Position numbers and translations under genes: made by a program. From Nematostella vectensis (lineage: Eukaryota > Cnidaria > Anthozoa > Actiniaria > Edwardsiidae), in contig NC_064035.1 of the NCBI RefSeq assembly GCF_932526225.1, positions 8,853,296 through 8,917,295 on the forward strand: 64,000 bases of DNA, written 5' to 3'. The notes beneath the pieces are model-generated. The model worked only from the letters and a program-made list of their open reading frames with translations. It was not told the DNA's origin and ran no database searches. Shown here piece after piece: positions 51,001-59,500 of the stretch. The stretch's first letter is position 1; each line of letters opens with the position of its first letter.

Positions 51001-51902
51001 TGCAACAAAGGAATTTCTTTTGTCAACTAAAGAATAGAAAACCTGTGCTGTTGGAATCAAAATAATTCAAAAGCCCCCCCCAGGTACCACAGAGATAAAT
51101 AAGTAATCCCTTCTGCAAAACTGACATTCAGGTAAACTTGGAGTTTAAAGAATATTGACTTGAATATGATTATGGGTTTAGCAACGCACTCGTCATATAT
51201 CAGATGTTCTTATTCTTACCAGGCAGCAGACTGTGCTTAAACCTTTCTCCCATTTGATCCACAATTTGGTGTAGTATTTCCAAGCCGCTGAGGCTTACCT
51301 AGAAAATACAAAACACTGACCATCACTGTTGATATCGTTACGGTGTCGGTAGCCACATACTAGATTTACATAAGCTTTGGTAAGGTACTAACAGTATAAA
51401 TACTATATAAAGTGGTAATATACTTTTAAGTATAGAGCGAAACCTTTAACCGGCACATACCATAACACAACATTCACGACGTTAAACGGGGAAGGGAGTA
51501 AAACAAACGCTTATTTCATCTAGACGTTTCCCATTATTGCGTGAGACTAGACAGTTTAATAATTGTTCAAAGTAGGCTATGTTTTCACGCCTAACGTGAA
51601 GAACTTTTTTGAGGGGGAAAAAGTCAAACCCCACGAGGCCTAACGGAAATATCGTGCATAAAACCACTATGGCTTTGTAACATAAACAGGATGGGGAGCT
51701 TAAGAAACTAGCTTACCCTGAAATTACTACTGTTAACCCATCCAACCAGGCCATCTATCAGCCTTTCATAGCCATGGAATACGATGTCGTTGCTCGGGTC
51801 GTTCAGGTAGTTGGACAGGTCCTCGGCTGCGCGAAGACGTTTCTGAGTGTCTTGTGACCACACAGCAGAAAGAATCTCATCCAGGAACGGATTATCTCTC
51901 AT
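19954..51902 (-). CDS. CLASP1: CLASP, cytoplasmic linker-associated protein (microtubule plus-end factor), complete, 40 exons
   Basis: CLASPs bind tubulin through TOG domains, promote microtubule rescue and are recruited by EB1 and CLIP-170. The model has 40 coding exons totalling 4608 nt, or 1535 residues (human CLASP1 about 1538), with phases consistent across every intron. Exon coordinates are listed in the five domain-block entries. The order is TOG1 (about 1-235), a short linker, TOG2 (about 306-514), a Ser/Arg/Pro-rich region with an EB-binding-type TRIP motif at about 704-707, TOG3 (about 848-1081), a Ser-rich linker with an SKIP motif at about 1156, and the C-terminal CLIP-interacting domain ending MKLLNLYIKR. 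The start at 51902 (MRDNPFLDEILSAVW) was preferred. An upstream in-frame Met at 51929 would add nine residues. The single gene probably represents the ancestor of vertebrate CLASP1/2. Confidence 0.95.
20100..20178 (+). repeat. (AAAC/GAAC)n microsatellite in the last CLASP intron
   Basis: Tetranucleotide run (ACAAACGAACGAACGAACGA and variants). It is flanked by two ~34-bp near-direct repeats that begin GTGACCCATCAGAAA at about 20065 and ATGACCCATCAGTAAACA at about 20187. Confidence 0.85.
21856..22116 (+). repeat. 87-bp tandem repeat x3 in a CLASP intron
   Basis: Three copies begin at 21856, 21943 and 22030 with GATTACGCAAATGTGGATAA. The intron is the one between exons 36 and 37. Confidence 0.9.
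23124..23435 (+). repeat. 39-bp tandem repeat x8 in a CLASP intron
   Basis: The unit starts CAGTACTAACCAAAAGCCAA and continues with CTCACCAACCTTCCTCCTT. On the CLASP strand every unit contains TTG|GTGAGTTGG, a good donor-like word, but it does not match the real exon 34 donor. Confidence 0.9.
24164..28618 (-). CDS. CLASP1: CLASP exons 26-33: TOG3
   Basis: Exons: 28512-28618, 27335-27398, 26535-26698, 26179-26257, 25757-25832, 24823-24890, 24310-24396, 24164-24220. Conserved pieces are EFIVVHKVDLNDWLFVLLSR, RFITDQTQTPNLKVKIAVL, SLMDPSDFTNSG, ETRLAVSRIISWTTEPKSAD and ALFELNTPEFSMML. These match vertebrate CLASP TOG3 nearly residue by residue. Confidence 0.95.
26733..26880 (+). mobile_element. 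MITE with perfect 16-bp terminal inverted repeats
   Basis: CAGGGTTCAAAATAGC at 26733-26748 and its exact reverse complement at 26865-26880 bound a 148-bp non-coding element, which also holds two GCCGGCTCTTTT words. A 5-bp direct repeat, GATGT, flanks both sides and is the likely target-site duplication. It sits in a CLASP intron. Confidence 0.8.
27397..27459 (-). repeat. 21-bp repeat x3 carrying the CLASP exon 27 splice acceptor
   Basis: Plus-strand unit CACTACAACATACAAAACGA plus one base. On the CLASP strand each unit reads GTATGTTGTAG|TGA, which is the real acceptor of exon 27 (27335-27398) plus the first exonic bases. The real acceptor is the unit nearest the exon. Confidence 0.85.
27472..28278 (+). 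repeat. 37-bp minisatellite, ~22 copies, in a CLASP intron
   Basis: The unit starts GATGTAAAGTGTTCTCATGG and continues with CGGCAGTGGGTTATGCT, with TGGCGG/ATTGG variants alternating. It fills most of the intron between exons 26 and 27, directly after the 21-bp acceptor repeat. Confidence 0.92.
28619..30990 (-). other. CLASP intron 25, mostly unassigned
   Basis: AT-rich from 28.7 to 29.5 kb. Two minus-strand open frames stand out at 29517-29732 (71 codons) and 30256-30633 (125 codons). Both have a protein-like composition but I recognise no family. A 134-bp repeat copy lies at 30678-30811. Confidence 0.3.
30678..30811 (+). mobile_element. 134-bp MITE-like repeat, copy 1
   Basis: Nearly identical (about one mismatch) to 33477-33610 in the same orientation, in a different CLASP intron. 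The ends are imperfect inverted repeats: ATGAAATAAGC on the left, GCTTATTCATT on the right. The high identity implies recent movement or copying. Confidence 0.65.
30991..39611 (-). CDS. CLASP1: CLASP exons 19-25: Ser/Arg-rich EB-binding region
   Basis: Exons: 39429-39611, 37887-37957, 37595-37810, 36939-37053, 33096-33268, 32640-32725, 30991-31143. The encoded sequence is low-complexity and basic (SSRTSSRSSSRGPSRDPSPE, AKSASTARSRTPSTQSYHSE). Exon 22 ends KTRIPTP, giving a TRIP motif of the [S/T]xIP class known to bind EB1. Exon 25 carries the conserved VRRKYSFG segment and an Asp/Ser-rich stretch (CSDDDNDSDAGSLCSDRS). The donors of exons 22 and 24 are the first units of long tandem arrays. 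The exon 19 acceptor (TTACATCAAG) is weak but is the only one that keeps the frame. Confidence 0.85.
31190..32639 (-). repeat. ~65-bp minisatellite, ~21 copies, seeded by the CLASP exon 24 donor
   Basis: On the CLASP strand each unit reads CCTGGGACTCCTGG|GTAAGTAGGTAGAGTGCC and so on. The real 3' end of exon 24 (GGGACTCCTGG|GTAAGTAGG at 32640) is in effect the first unit. The array occupies almost the whole intron up to about 50 bp before the exon 25 acceptor. Each unit therefore carries a near-consensus 5' splice site. Confidence 0.93.
33035..33172 (-). repeat. Partial tandem duplication of the 3' half of CLASP exon 23 into the intron
   Basis: On the CLASP strand the exonic GAGCGAAGGCAAGGGATATT is followed about 90 bp later, beyond the donor at 33095, by AAGCGAAGGCGAGGGATACT with related flanks (CCGACCAGCTTACC versus CCCACGATCTTACC). 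This is an old duplication of about 1.5 copies spanning the exon-intron border. Confidence 0.65.
33477..33610 (+). mobile_element. 134-bp MITE-like repeat, copy 2
   Basis: Second copy of the element at 30678-30811, located in the intron between CLASP exons 22 and 23. Confidence 0.65.
34060..36938 (-). repeat. 28-bp minisatellite, ~103 copies, seeded by the CLASP exon 22 donor
   Basis: On the CLASP strand the unit reads TCCGACCCCCAG|GTATGACT followed by TGAGCATG. The real exon 22 end (ATTCCGACCCCCAG|GTATGACTTG at 36939) is the first unit, so every copy repeats about 12 exonic bases and the donor. A higher-order repeat is visible: blocks starting at 34062 and 35269, and at 34905 and 36112, are both offset by 1207 bp, about 43 units. 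A few units are 29 bp (an extra G). Confidence 0.95.
37200..37480 (-). mobile_element. Nonautonomous DNA element (CACGTGA/TTAGCGCAAGTCCCC family)
   Basis: The imperfect ends are inverted: ATCACTTGATCTTTCTGGGT at the left and the complement of ATCACGTGA..GTTTGGGTGG at the right. The interior matches 1600-1700 in reverse, and the right end also matches 13328-13360. It lies in the CLASP intron between exons 21 and 22. Confidence 0.6.
38041..38180 (+). mobile_element. Foldback MITE, 25-bp inverted ends
   Basis: AGAGTGATTTTCATTAACCC plus GTGAA at 38041-38065 pairs with its reverse complement at 38156-38180 (24 of 25). The 90-bp interior is non-coding. It sits in a CLASP intron. Confidence 0.75.
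40044..43831 (-). CDS. CLASP1: CLASP exons 8-18: linker and TOG2
   Basis: Exons: 43788-43831, 42898-43062, 42682-42774, 42211-42306, 42068-42117, 41761-41851, 41636-41680, 41493-41563, 41213-41272, 40717-40794, 40044-40088. The linker is Ser/Arg/Gly-rich (SSGPSRASSGRKTSSGRKIS). TOG2 follows, from QTILSDDKNDWEQRV through LINLIPNSAK and VPIITSNLSSKS to IRKGISDADSEARASAR. The exon at 41213-41272 is poorly conserved (its EKWETQSLK replaces vertebrate QEWQTHSLE) and is easy to miss, but phase and position require it. Confidence 0.92.
40850..41065 (+). repeat. Degenerate ~44-bp repeat in a CLASP intron
   Basis: Loose copies of ACATTCCTGGAAACAGGATA followed by CAGTACACAT(A)ATAATAAAC lie between exons 16 and 17. 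Confidence 0.6.
44874..44994 (-). CDS. CLASP1: Putative alternative first coding exon of CLASP (short isoform lacking TOG1)
   Basis: Inside the large intron between exons 7 and 8, an ATG at 44994 opens a 40-codon frame (MVDDAVSKEYLEILAQIEDY, then CSRGPEVNLPEIVSPSYRKN). It ends at a GTGAAG donor in phase 1, the same phase as exon 7, and so can splice directly into exon 8 (43788-43831). The result would be a CLASP without TOG1. Vertebrate CLASP2 beta/gamma isoforms arise the same way from internal promoters, but their N-terminal sequences differ. Without transcript data an unrelated ORF cannot be excluded. Confidence 0.55.
46227..51902 (-). CDS. CLASP1: CLASP exons 1-7: TOG1
   Basis: Exons (minus strand, in order): 51717-51902, 51220-51298, 47958-48001, 47702-47761, 47479-47570, 47101-47274, 46227-46297. 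Recognisable pieces are RLRAAEDLSNYLNDPSNDIV, AIIERLGDSKQQVRQQAQEL, SKFVPHICKLLGDPNSQVR with its continuation AIDTLVEIYRHVGEKV, and LSVIYAKFDQVARSGNM. The PHICKLLGDPNSQVR and LVEIYRHVGE segments are nearly invariant in CLASPs. Confidence 0.93.
49681..49992 (+). repeat. 62-63-bp tandem repeat x5 in CLASP intron 2
   Basis: Nearly identical units start at 49681, 49744, 49806, 49869 and 49932 (GCCTTTATTGCTAATGAAAA and following bases). The very low divergence suggests recent expansion. The rest of this 3.2-kb intron shows nothing I can assign. Confidence 0.92.
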
Positions 51903-53441
51903 GATTGTAACTAACTGATACAAATACACTTTTTCAGTTGTGAGAGAATCGCTCTAACCCTTCAGTACTGTCTCCTGTGCTCTTCTCAAAGAAGACACTA
52001 ATTTGTAATGGCAAGTTTTGTGTTCTTCCCGGAAAAAAAACGTACTTGACACTCAAAAGGTAAAATCATAGCATATATATCTTCGTTAGTTATTTGAGAC
52101 ACAGAATCCTTAGTTTTATGAGAATCCAAGAAACCATGTCGCTGTTAAAATGTTCGACAGTGATCCACCATCATCGTGTGAATTTCTCGCCGCCATATTT
52201 ATTATAACGAAGACTTGACTTGAGCGCCAAACCGAGGCTCCCACGATGTGACGTATACACCGGGCAAACAGAGATGTAGGGAGAATCGAATGCCGATCAT
52301 TGTGTTATTCCTATGATTTTTCATTGCTCTTTCATGGGGACAACTAGAAATGCTTTAATGAATAATGTGAAAATAATCGGAAGTTAATAAACTGAGAAAA
52401 TCAAATATCTCGGAATCATGATCTAGATAGCTTAAAATTGGGCCTGCACATATTACCGTCCCATATTCGAACACCCCTTTTAACAAATTCGGCAAGACTG
52501 TCATAACTATCTGGAAATCATTCGAAATAATGACATTTTTAGCTCATTCTACAAAAAAAATATTCATAGTTTTGTTTAAAGGAGACTTGCTTTGCATCTT
52601 TTTCTGCCAGCAACTGGGGGAAAGTTAAAAATATTTTGAGTAATCGAGGAGTTGTAGTTATCGAGGTGGAAAAGGTAGCAGAAATTAGAAAAAAACACTT
52701 AAGTGGGAGGATTTTCAAGTTATACGTGTTCCAATCATGCTAACTACACCAAAGGAACATTAAAACACCCTTGGGGGAAAATATGACCTATTATCTACAA
52801 TCCAATACCGCAGACTCTAACATTTGTTGTAACTTGAACGCTACTCGAAATGACTTGCCTTCAGGGTTTAGCCTGCGTAGCGCCTCAAAAGGGCACCGTC
52901 TCCCCTTCCTTCTGAGCCGCTAGCTATCGGTTCAACTGTATAGTCTTAGGACTTTTGTCATATTTCCGTCGTACTTTTTTAATGAAATTTCCACAAATGT
53001 CATGTCAGAGATTTATTGCAATAAATAAGCAATATATCTTATCTTAAAATACCTTCCCTTTTTACGGCAAAGTGATTGAAATAAAACGTAAACAAACAAA
53101 AAACTAACAAGTTGAAAAGCAACCATATTGCGGCCAACATTTAGTGCGCGGTGCTTCTGATCGCAGCAAAGTAATTTCTCCAAAGAAAACAGTGCTCACT
53201 TTGCACTGTATATTATTAACCTATTTATTATGACCTCATTATTGAAATGATTTACTATAAATGATTTAATCATAGAATTTATTTTCTTAAATTATTTACA
53301 TTTTGGTAATCGTCTAGCTCGCTAAAGATACAAAACGCGTCCATTGTCAAAGAAGCAATTTGACTTGGTACAGTCATGGGTCCTTGTAGTGACTGCATGT
53401 CTGGTGAACACCATGGAATCTGGGACAAACAAAGGCGATAA
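51903..53441. other. Intergenic region: CLASP promoter side and PTP 3' flank
   Basis: It lies between the CLASP start and the PTP poly(A) signal. The sequence near 52190-52260 (CGCCGCCATATTTATTATAA and a GC-richer stretch) is a candidate CLASP promoter or 5' UTR. No gene was seen in the rest. Confidence 0.4.
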
Positions 53442-53447
53442 TTTATT
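53442..53447 (-). terminator. Poly(A) signal of the PTP gene
   Basis: AATAAA on the minus strand, 71 bases after the proposed stop codon at 53518-53520. Confidence 0.6.
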
Positions 53448-53517
53448 TTCCTGGCTTTTCAGTCAGAATAACCTTGATGGCAACCTCGGGAGCCCAGGGC
53501 CTCTAGGTCTCCCCCTA

Positions 53518-56500
53518 TTATTTCTCCCTCCGCCGGCATTGTTCCAACTCTATCTCGCGCCTCAGTACGCTGACCTCGATGCCCTGGGTTCCGGAGGATG
53601 CTTTGATGGTCATTCTTGCTGTTCGTTTTTTTTTTAATGTTTTGGCTGCACGTACCTGGTCTTTACTGGCTGCATGTACCTGGTCTATACAATACAATAC
53701 AATAATACAATAATTTATTTTCCGTCGATGACGTGAGGAGTGGTCACCCAGTCTCCCGAGCTCGGGGAGCTCATGGTACAAACGCTCGACAAAATATACT
53801 GGATCTATACTGGATCCAAGTACCTGGTCTATACTGCCTGCACGTACCTGGTCTATACTGGATCCAAGTACCTGGTATATACTGGCTGCAAGTACCTGGT
53901 CTATACTGGATCCAAGTACCTGGTCTATACTGGCTGCACGTACCTGGTCTATACTGGCTGCACGTACCTGGTCTATACTGGCTGCACGTACCTGGTCTAT
54001 ACTGGCTGCACGTACCTGGTCTATACTGGCTGCACGTACCTGGTCTATACTTGCTGCACGTACCTGGTCTATACTAGCTGCACGTACCTGGTCTATACTG
54101 GCTGTACGTACCTGGTCTATACTGGCTGCACGTACCTGGTCTATACTGGCTGCACGTACCTGGTCTATACTGGCTGCACGTACCTGGTCTATACTGGCTG
54201 CACGTACCTGGTCTATACTTGCTGCACGTACCTGGTCTATACTGGCTGCACGTACCTGGTCTATACTTGCTGCACGTACCTGGTCTATACTGGCTGCACG
54301 TACCTGGTCTATACTGGTTGTACGTACCTGGTCTATACTTGCTGCACGTACCTGGTCTATACTGGCTGCACGTACCTGGTCTATACTGGTTGTACGTACC
54401 TGGTCTATACTGGCTGCACGTACCTGGTCTATACTGCCTGCACGTACCTGGTCTATACTGGCTGCACGTACCTGGTCTATACTGCCTGCACGTACCTGGT
54501 CTATACTGGCTACACGTACCCGGTCTATACTGGATTCATGTACCTGGTCTATACTGGCTGCACGTACCTGGTATGTACTGGCTGCACGTACCTGGTCTAT
54601 ACTGGATCCAAGTACCTGGTCTATACTGGCTGCACGTACCTGGTCTATACTGGATCCAAGTAACTTGTCTATACTGGCTACACGTACCTGGTCTATACTG
54701 GCTGCACGTACCTGGTCTATACTGGATCCAAGTACCTGGTCTATACTGGCTGCACGTACCTGGTCTATACTGGCTGTATGTACCTGGTCTATACTGGCTG
54801 TACGTACCTGGTCTATACTGGCTGTACGTACCTGGTCTATACTGGCGGTACGTACCTGGCATATACTGGCTGCCCGTAACTGGTCTATACTGGCTGCCCG
54901 TACCTGGTCTATACTGGCTGCACGTACCTGGTCTATACTGGCTGCACGTACCTGGTCTATACTGGCTGCACGTACCTGGTCTATACTGACTGCACGTACC
55001 TGGTCTATACTGGATCCAAGTAACTTGTCTATACTGGCTACACGTACCTGGTCTATACTGGCTGCACGTACCTGGTCTATACTGGATCCAAGTACCTGGT
55101 CTATACTGGCTGCACGTACCTGGTCTATACTGGCTGTATGTACCTGGTCTATACTGGCTGTACGTACCTGGTCTATACTGGCTGTACGTACCTGGTCTAT
55201 ACTGGCGGTACGTACCTGGCATATACTGGCTGCCCGTACCTGGTCTATACTGGCTGCCCGTACCTGGTCTATACTGGCTGCACGTACCTGGTCTATACTG
55301 GCTGCACGTACCTGGTCTATACTGGCTGCACGTACCTGGTCTATACTGGCTGCACGTACCTGATCTATACTGGCTGCACGTACCCGGTCTATACTGCCTG
55401 CAAGTACCTGGTCTTTACTGGCTGCACGTACCTGGTCTATACTGGCTGCACGTACCTGGTCTATACTGGCTGCACGTACCTGGTCTATACTGGCTGCACG
55501 TACCTGGTCTATACTGGCTGCACGTACCTGGTCTATACTGGCTGCACGTACCTGGTCTATACTGGCTGCACGTACCTGGTCTATACTGGCTGCACGTACC
55601 TGGTCTATACTGCCTGCACGTACCTGGTCTATACTGGATTCATGTACCTGGTCTATACTGGCTGCACGTACCTGGTATGTACTGGCTGCACGTACCTTGT
55701 CTATACTGGATCCAAGTACCTGGTCTATACTGGTTGCACGTACTTGTTCTATACTGGCTGCACGTACCTGGTCTATACTGGCTGCACGTACTTGGTCTAT
55801 ACTGGCTGCACGTACCTGGTCTATACTGGCTGCCCGTACCTGGTCTATACTGCCTGCACGTACCTGGTCTATACTGGATCCAAGTACCTGGTCTATACTG
55901 GCTGCACGTACCTGGTCTATACTGCCTGCACGTACCTGGTCTATACTGGCTGCACGTACCTGGTCTATACTGGCTGCACGTACCTGGTCTATACTGGCTG
56001 CACGTACCTGGTCTATACTGCCTGCACGTACCTGGTCTATACTGGCTGCACGTACCTGGTCTATACTGGCTGCACGTACCTGGTCTATACTGGCTGCACG
56101 TACCTGGTCTATACTGGCTGCACGTACCTGGTCTATACTGGATCCAAGTACCTGGTCTATACTGGCTGCACGTACCCGGTCTATACTGCCTGCAAGTACC
56201 TGGTCTTTACTGGCTGCACGTACCTGGTCTATACTGGCTGCACGTACCTGGTCTATACTGGCTGTACGTACCTGGTCTATACTGGCTGCACGTACCTGGT
56301 CTATACTGGCTGCACGTACCTGGTCTATACTGGCTGCACGTACCTGGTCTATACTGGCTGCACGTACCTGGTCTATACTGGCTGCACGTACCTGGTCTAT
56401 ACTGCCTGCACGTACCTGGTCTATACTGGATTCATGTACTTGGTCTATACTGGCTGCACGTACCTGGTATGTACTGGCTGCACGTACCTTGTCTATACTG

Positions 56501-59500
56501 GATCCAAGTACCTGGTCTATACTGGCTGCACGTACTTGGTCTATACTGGCTGCACGTACCTGGTCTATACTGGCTGCACGTACTTGGTCTATACTGGCTG
56601 CACGTACCTGGTCTATACTGGCTGCCCGTACCTGGTCTATACTGGCTGCACGTACCTGGTCTATACTGGATCCAAGTACCTGGTCTATACTGGCTGCACG
56701 TACCTGGTCTATACTGCCTGCACGTACCTGGTCTATACTGGCTGCACGTACCTGGTCTATACTGGCTGCACGTACCTGGTCTATACTGGCTGCACGTACC
56801 TGGTCTATACTGCCTGCACGTACCTGGTCTATACTGGCTGCACGTACCTGGTCTATACTGGCTGCACGTACCTGGTCTATACTGGCTGCACGTACCTGGT
56901 CTATACTGGCTGCACGTACCTGGTCTATACTGGATCCAAGTACCTGGTCTATACTGGCTGCACGTACCCGGTCTATACTGCCTGCAAGTACCTGGTCTTT
57001 ACTGGCTGCACGTACCTGGTCTATACTGGCTGCACGTACCTGGTCTATACTGGCTGCACGTACCTGGTCTATACTGGCTGCAAGTACCTGGTATGTACTG
57101 GCTGCTGCTAGAGGAGTAGGGGCGGTTTTCTCGCAGCAATTTGAGGTCTGACTCGGTCGGCGTCCTGGGAATAAGGAAGAAACACTTAGCTTGAACACTT
57201 GATTGGCAACTCTTTAGTAAAAAGTCATATAATATTACCTACCATTCACTGATGTAAAGTCCATTTTCGTAACCTTGAAATATGTCCATTCCGTCTCCCA
57301 TCTGAGAACCGACACACACAATAGAGGATATTTTTCAGTAACGTTACCACGGGAGATAAAAACTGATAGTCACCTGACACAACCACATAATTTATTGTTT
57401 TTTTTTTGCGTGTCACGAGCTTCCAGTTCTTTAAAGCCACACAACATGAAAGTCATTTTAATGTATCGTCCTTATTTTGCTAGATGGGTGATTTTATATC
57501 TTGTTAAGTAAGATAAAACAAAATAGAAAATCGTAGGATACCACACGGCGGGTAAGCCCAATCAGAGCGTATGATGTGACAAATCTACTTACTGCAATTT
57601 GCCACATGAGCTTGATATCAGCACGTGCACGAACATCCCATCTCACATCTCTCTAAAAAGTGAAAACATTTTCTCAGAATTCGACGTAAGTTACATCTCG
57701 TCAATCTTATCAGGTTCCTAAGCCAATCAAGTGGGGTTCGTTGTCTAGCAAGAATGGATGGCAAGATTTGAAAAAGGCGACTCCATGAAGCCCAAAACAA
57801 ACAGGTAACTATAGACTTCCCGCGGCGGTTTTGATCTCTTTGGCAGATAGTACGGGATTAATGAAACATTTGTTAATTTTGGTCAAGTCAGTTACTTTGA
57901 ATGACTCGGTATTGTGTGAAAGCCTAAATGGCAGAGTGTTGGCTTAAGTATCACAAGAACATTATAACTTACAAGGGCTGTGAGGTTTGTCGCAGGCGTA
58001 GCAATTGGTCTCGAACTCTCTTCCTTCTTTTGTTCTGAAAAACTTGTTATACAGTACAATAACACATTTTATCAATACCAGCAAGCAAGCTGCTTATGTT
58101 GTGTGTAGGACTTACAGGAAAAAAGCACTAGCGACAGTGCGTTCAATACAGCCGTTCTATCGCAGACACACTGTGGGAGGGGTGGGGAGGGATGATCAGA
58201 CCTGGCCAAATAAATACTGGCGCTGTTTGTACACACGTTCAAGAAAGCTGCGAAGTTTTTCGCCATTACTTTCTCTGTCTTGTGTTCTACCTAACACTCT
58301 GTGCCTGACAGAAGATGTTGGCGCTGTTTTGTACGTGGCTTAAATCAACATAGGCTCAGAAGATTTTATAACCGTATCGCGCGACGTCGACTGGAAATAG
58401 ACCCTCAAAGTAAACTGAACACACATAACGTTTTCTGCGATATAAAGTTGGTGGTACTAAATGCTAATGGACACTAAAGATCATACATAGTTTGTGTGAT
58501 GACGACTAGTTTATAGCATTGAGACCTTAGAATTGGAAAAAAATACCGTGTTAAAAACGGGGGAAAGGCTATTGGAATAAGTTTTCTCTCTCTACATCCC
58601 ACCTCTTGGCGACAAATAAAAGGGAAATCCCCGCGGCCACTTACCGTAATGGAGCAGAAGTGCGTTAGTTGTGTAAAATTGCGTCAGGGCAACCTAAATT
58701 GGTTCACAAGTGCCGTCTACCTCTATTTTCCATTTTAGCGCTCTCGATTGCAGTTGCTCACTGTAGTTACCAAAGTAGTTGTGTAGTTGCTTTAGGTTGA
58801 TGTTCGTTATTCTGAGCGTTACACGCGGACAGGACACGTGACTGCGCGCGCATGCGCCCACTGAACTTGAAGGTTTTGGCCAGTGAAATGGGAATGGCAG
58901 CAGAATGTTCTAGTTTTTGAAATTCAATTCGAGAAAATACGGGCCGGGTTCATACGTCGCGCTTCTGCTTTCCGAATCTAATTGTCTATTTGTATCTACA
59001 CAAATGCATGGGTTTCAACGTTGATTCAGACGTCGCACAAGTCGCGCTCAAGGTTGCGAGTAGTAAAAGTTCACTTGATGCTGAGTTTTTCCACAAAAAA
59101 AAAAAAAAAACAATATGGTCTTTGATTCAACGCATCGAAAGCTCGACGTTTGAATCGGTGTTGTGCCTTTGCCTTGCAGCGAGACTGATGCAGCCGCGCT
59201 TATTCCGTGCCTAGGCTCGTACTATGCACCTTTCGGTGTTAGTCCAGACCTGTGAGGCATTGCGCTCGACAAGCGCAAAGAGAGTCCCAGGTCTGGACCA
59301 CCTTCGGTGTGTGTGGGTCGGGGTGAGGTGTATGGCGAAGCTTGAACGGAATTGCTTGACGGATTTTCAGTAAGAAGTCACATGACGTTTTATGTAGCAC
59401 ACTCTTTTTTACGACGGCAAAATAACAAAACAAAAACCAACTTATTTAGCGCTTGCAAATCTGCCAAAAAATTTCTTTGATAGAAATGGTTTATTAAATA

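Noticed and set aside
53733-57151. Plus-strand ORFs of YTGCTYLV, PGLYWLHV or RTWSILAA repeats (up to 657 codons)
   Set aside because: Frame shadows of the same 24-bp array, with no start context, flanking domain or splice evidence.
53518-57198. 1226-codon minus-strand ORF of AASIDQVR octapeptides
   Set aside because: Only its last ~42 codons overlap the proposed PTP exon. The rest is open because a stop-free 24-bp unit repeats in a multiple of three, and the opposite strand is open in several frames too. Kept as a repeat.
57618-57800. PTP ending in an ORF that stops with CEMGCSCTC
   Set aside because: It would need a direct splice from the exon at 60761 in phase 1. Including the exon at 57973-58034 instead keeps phase and gives a longer, consistent chain.
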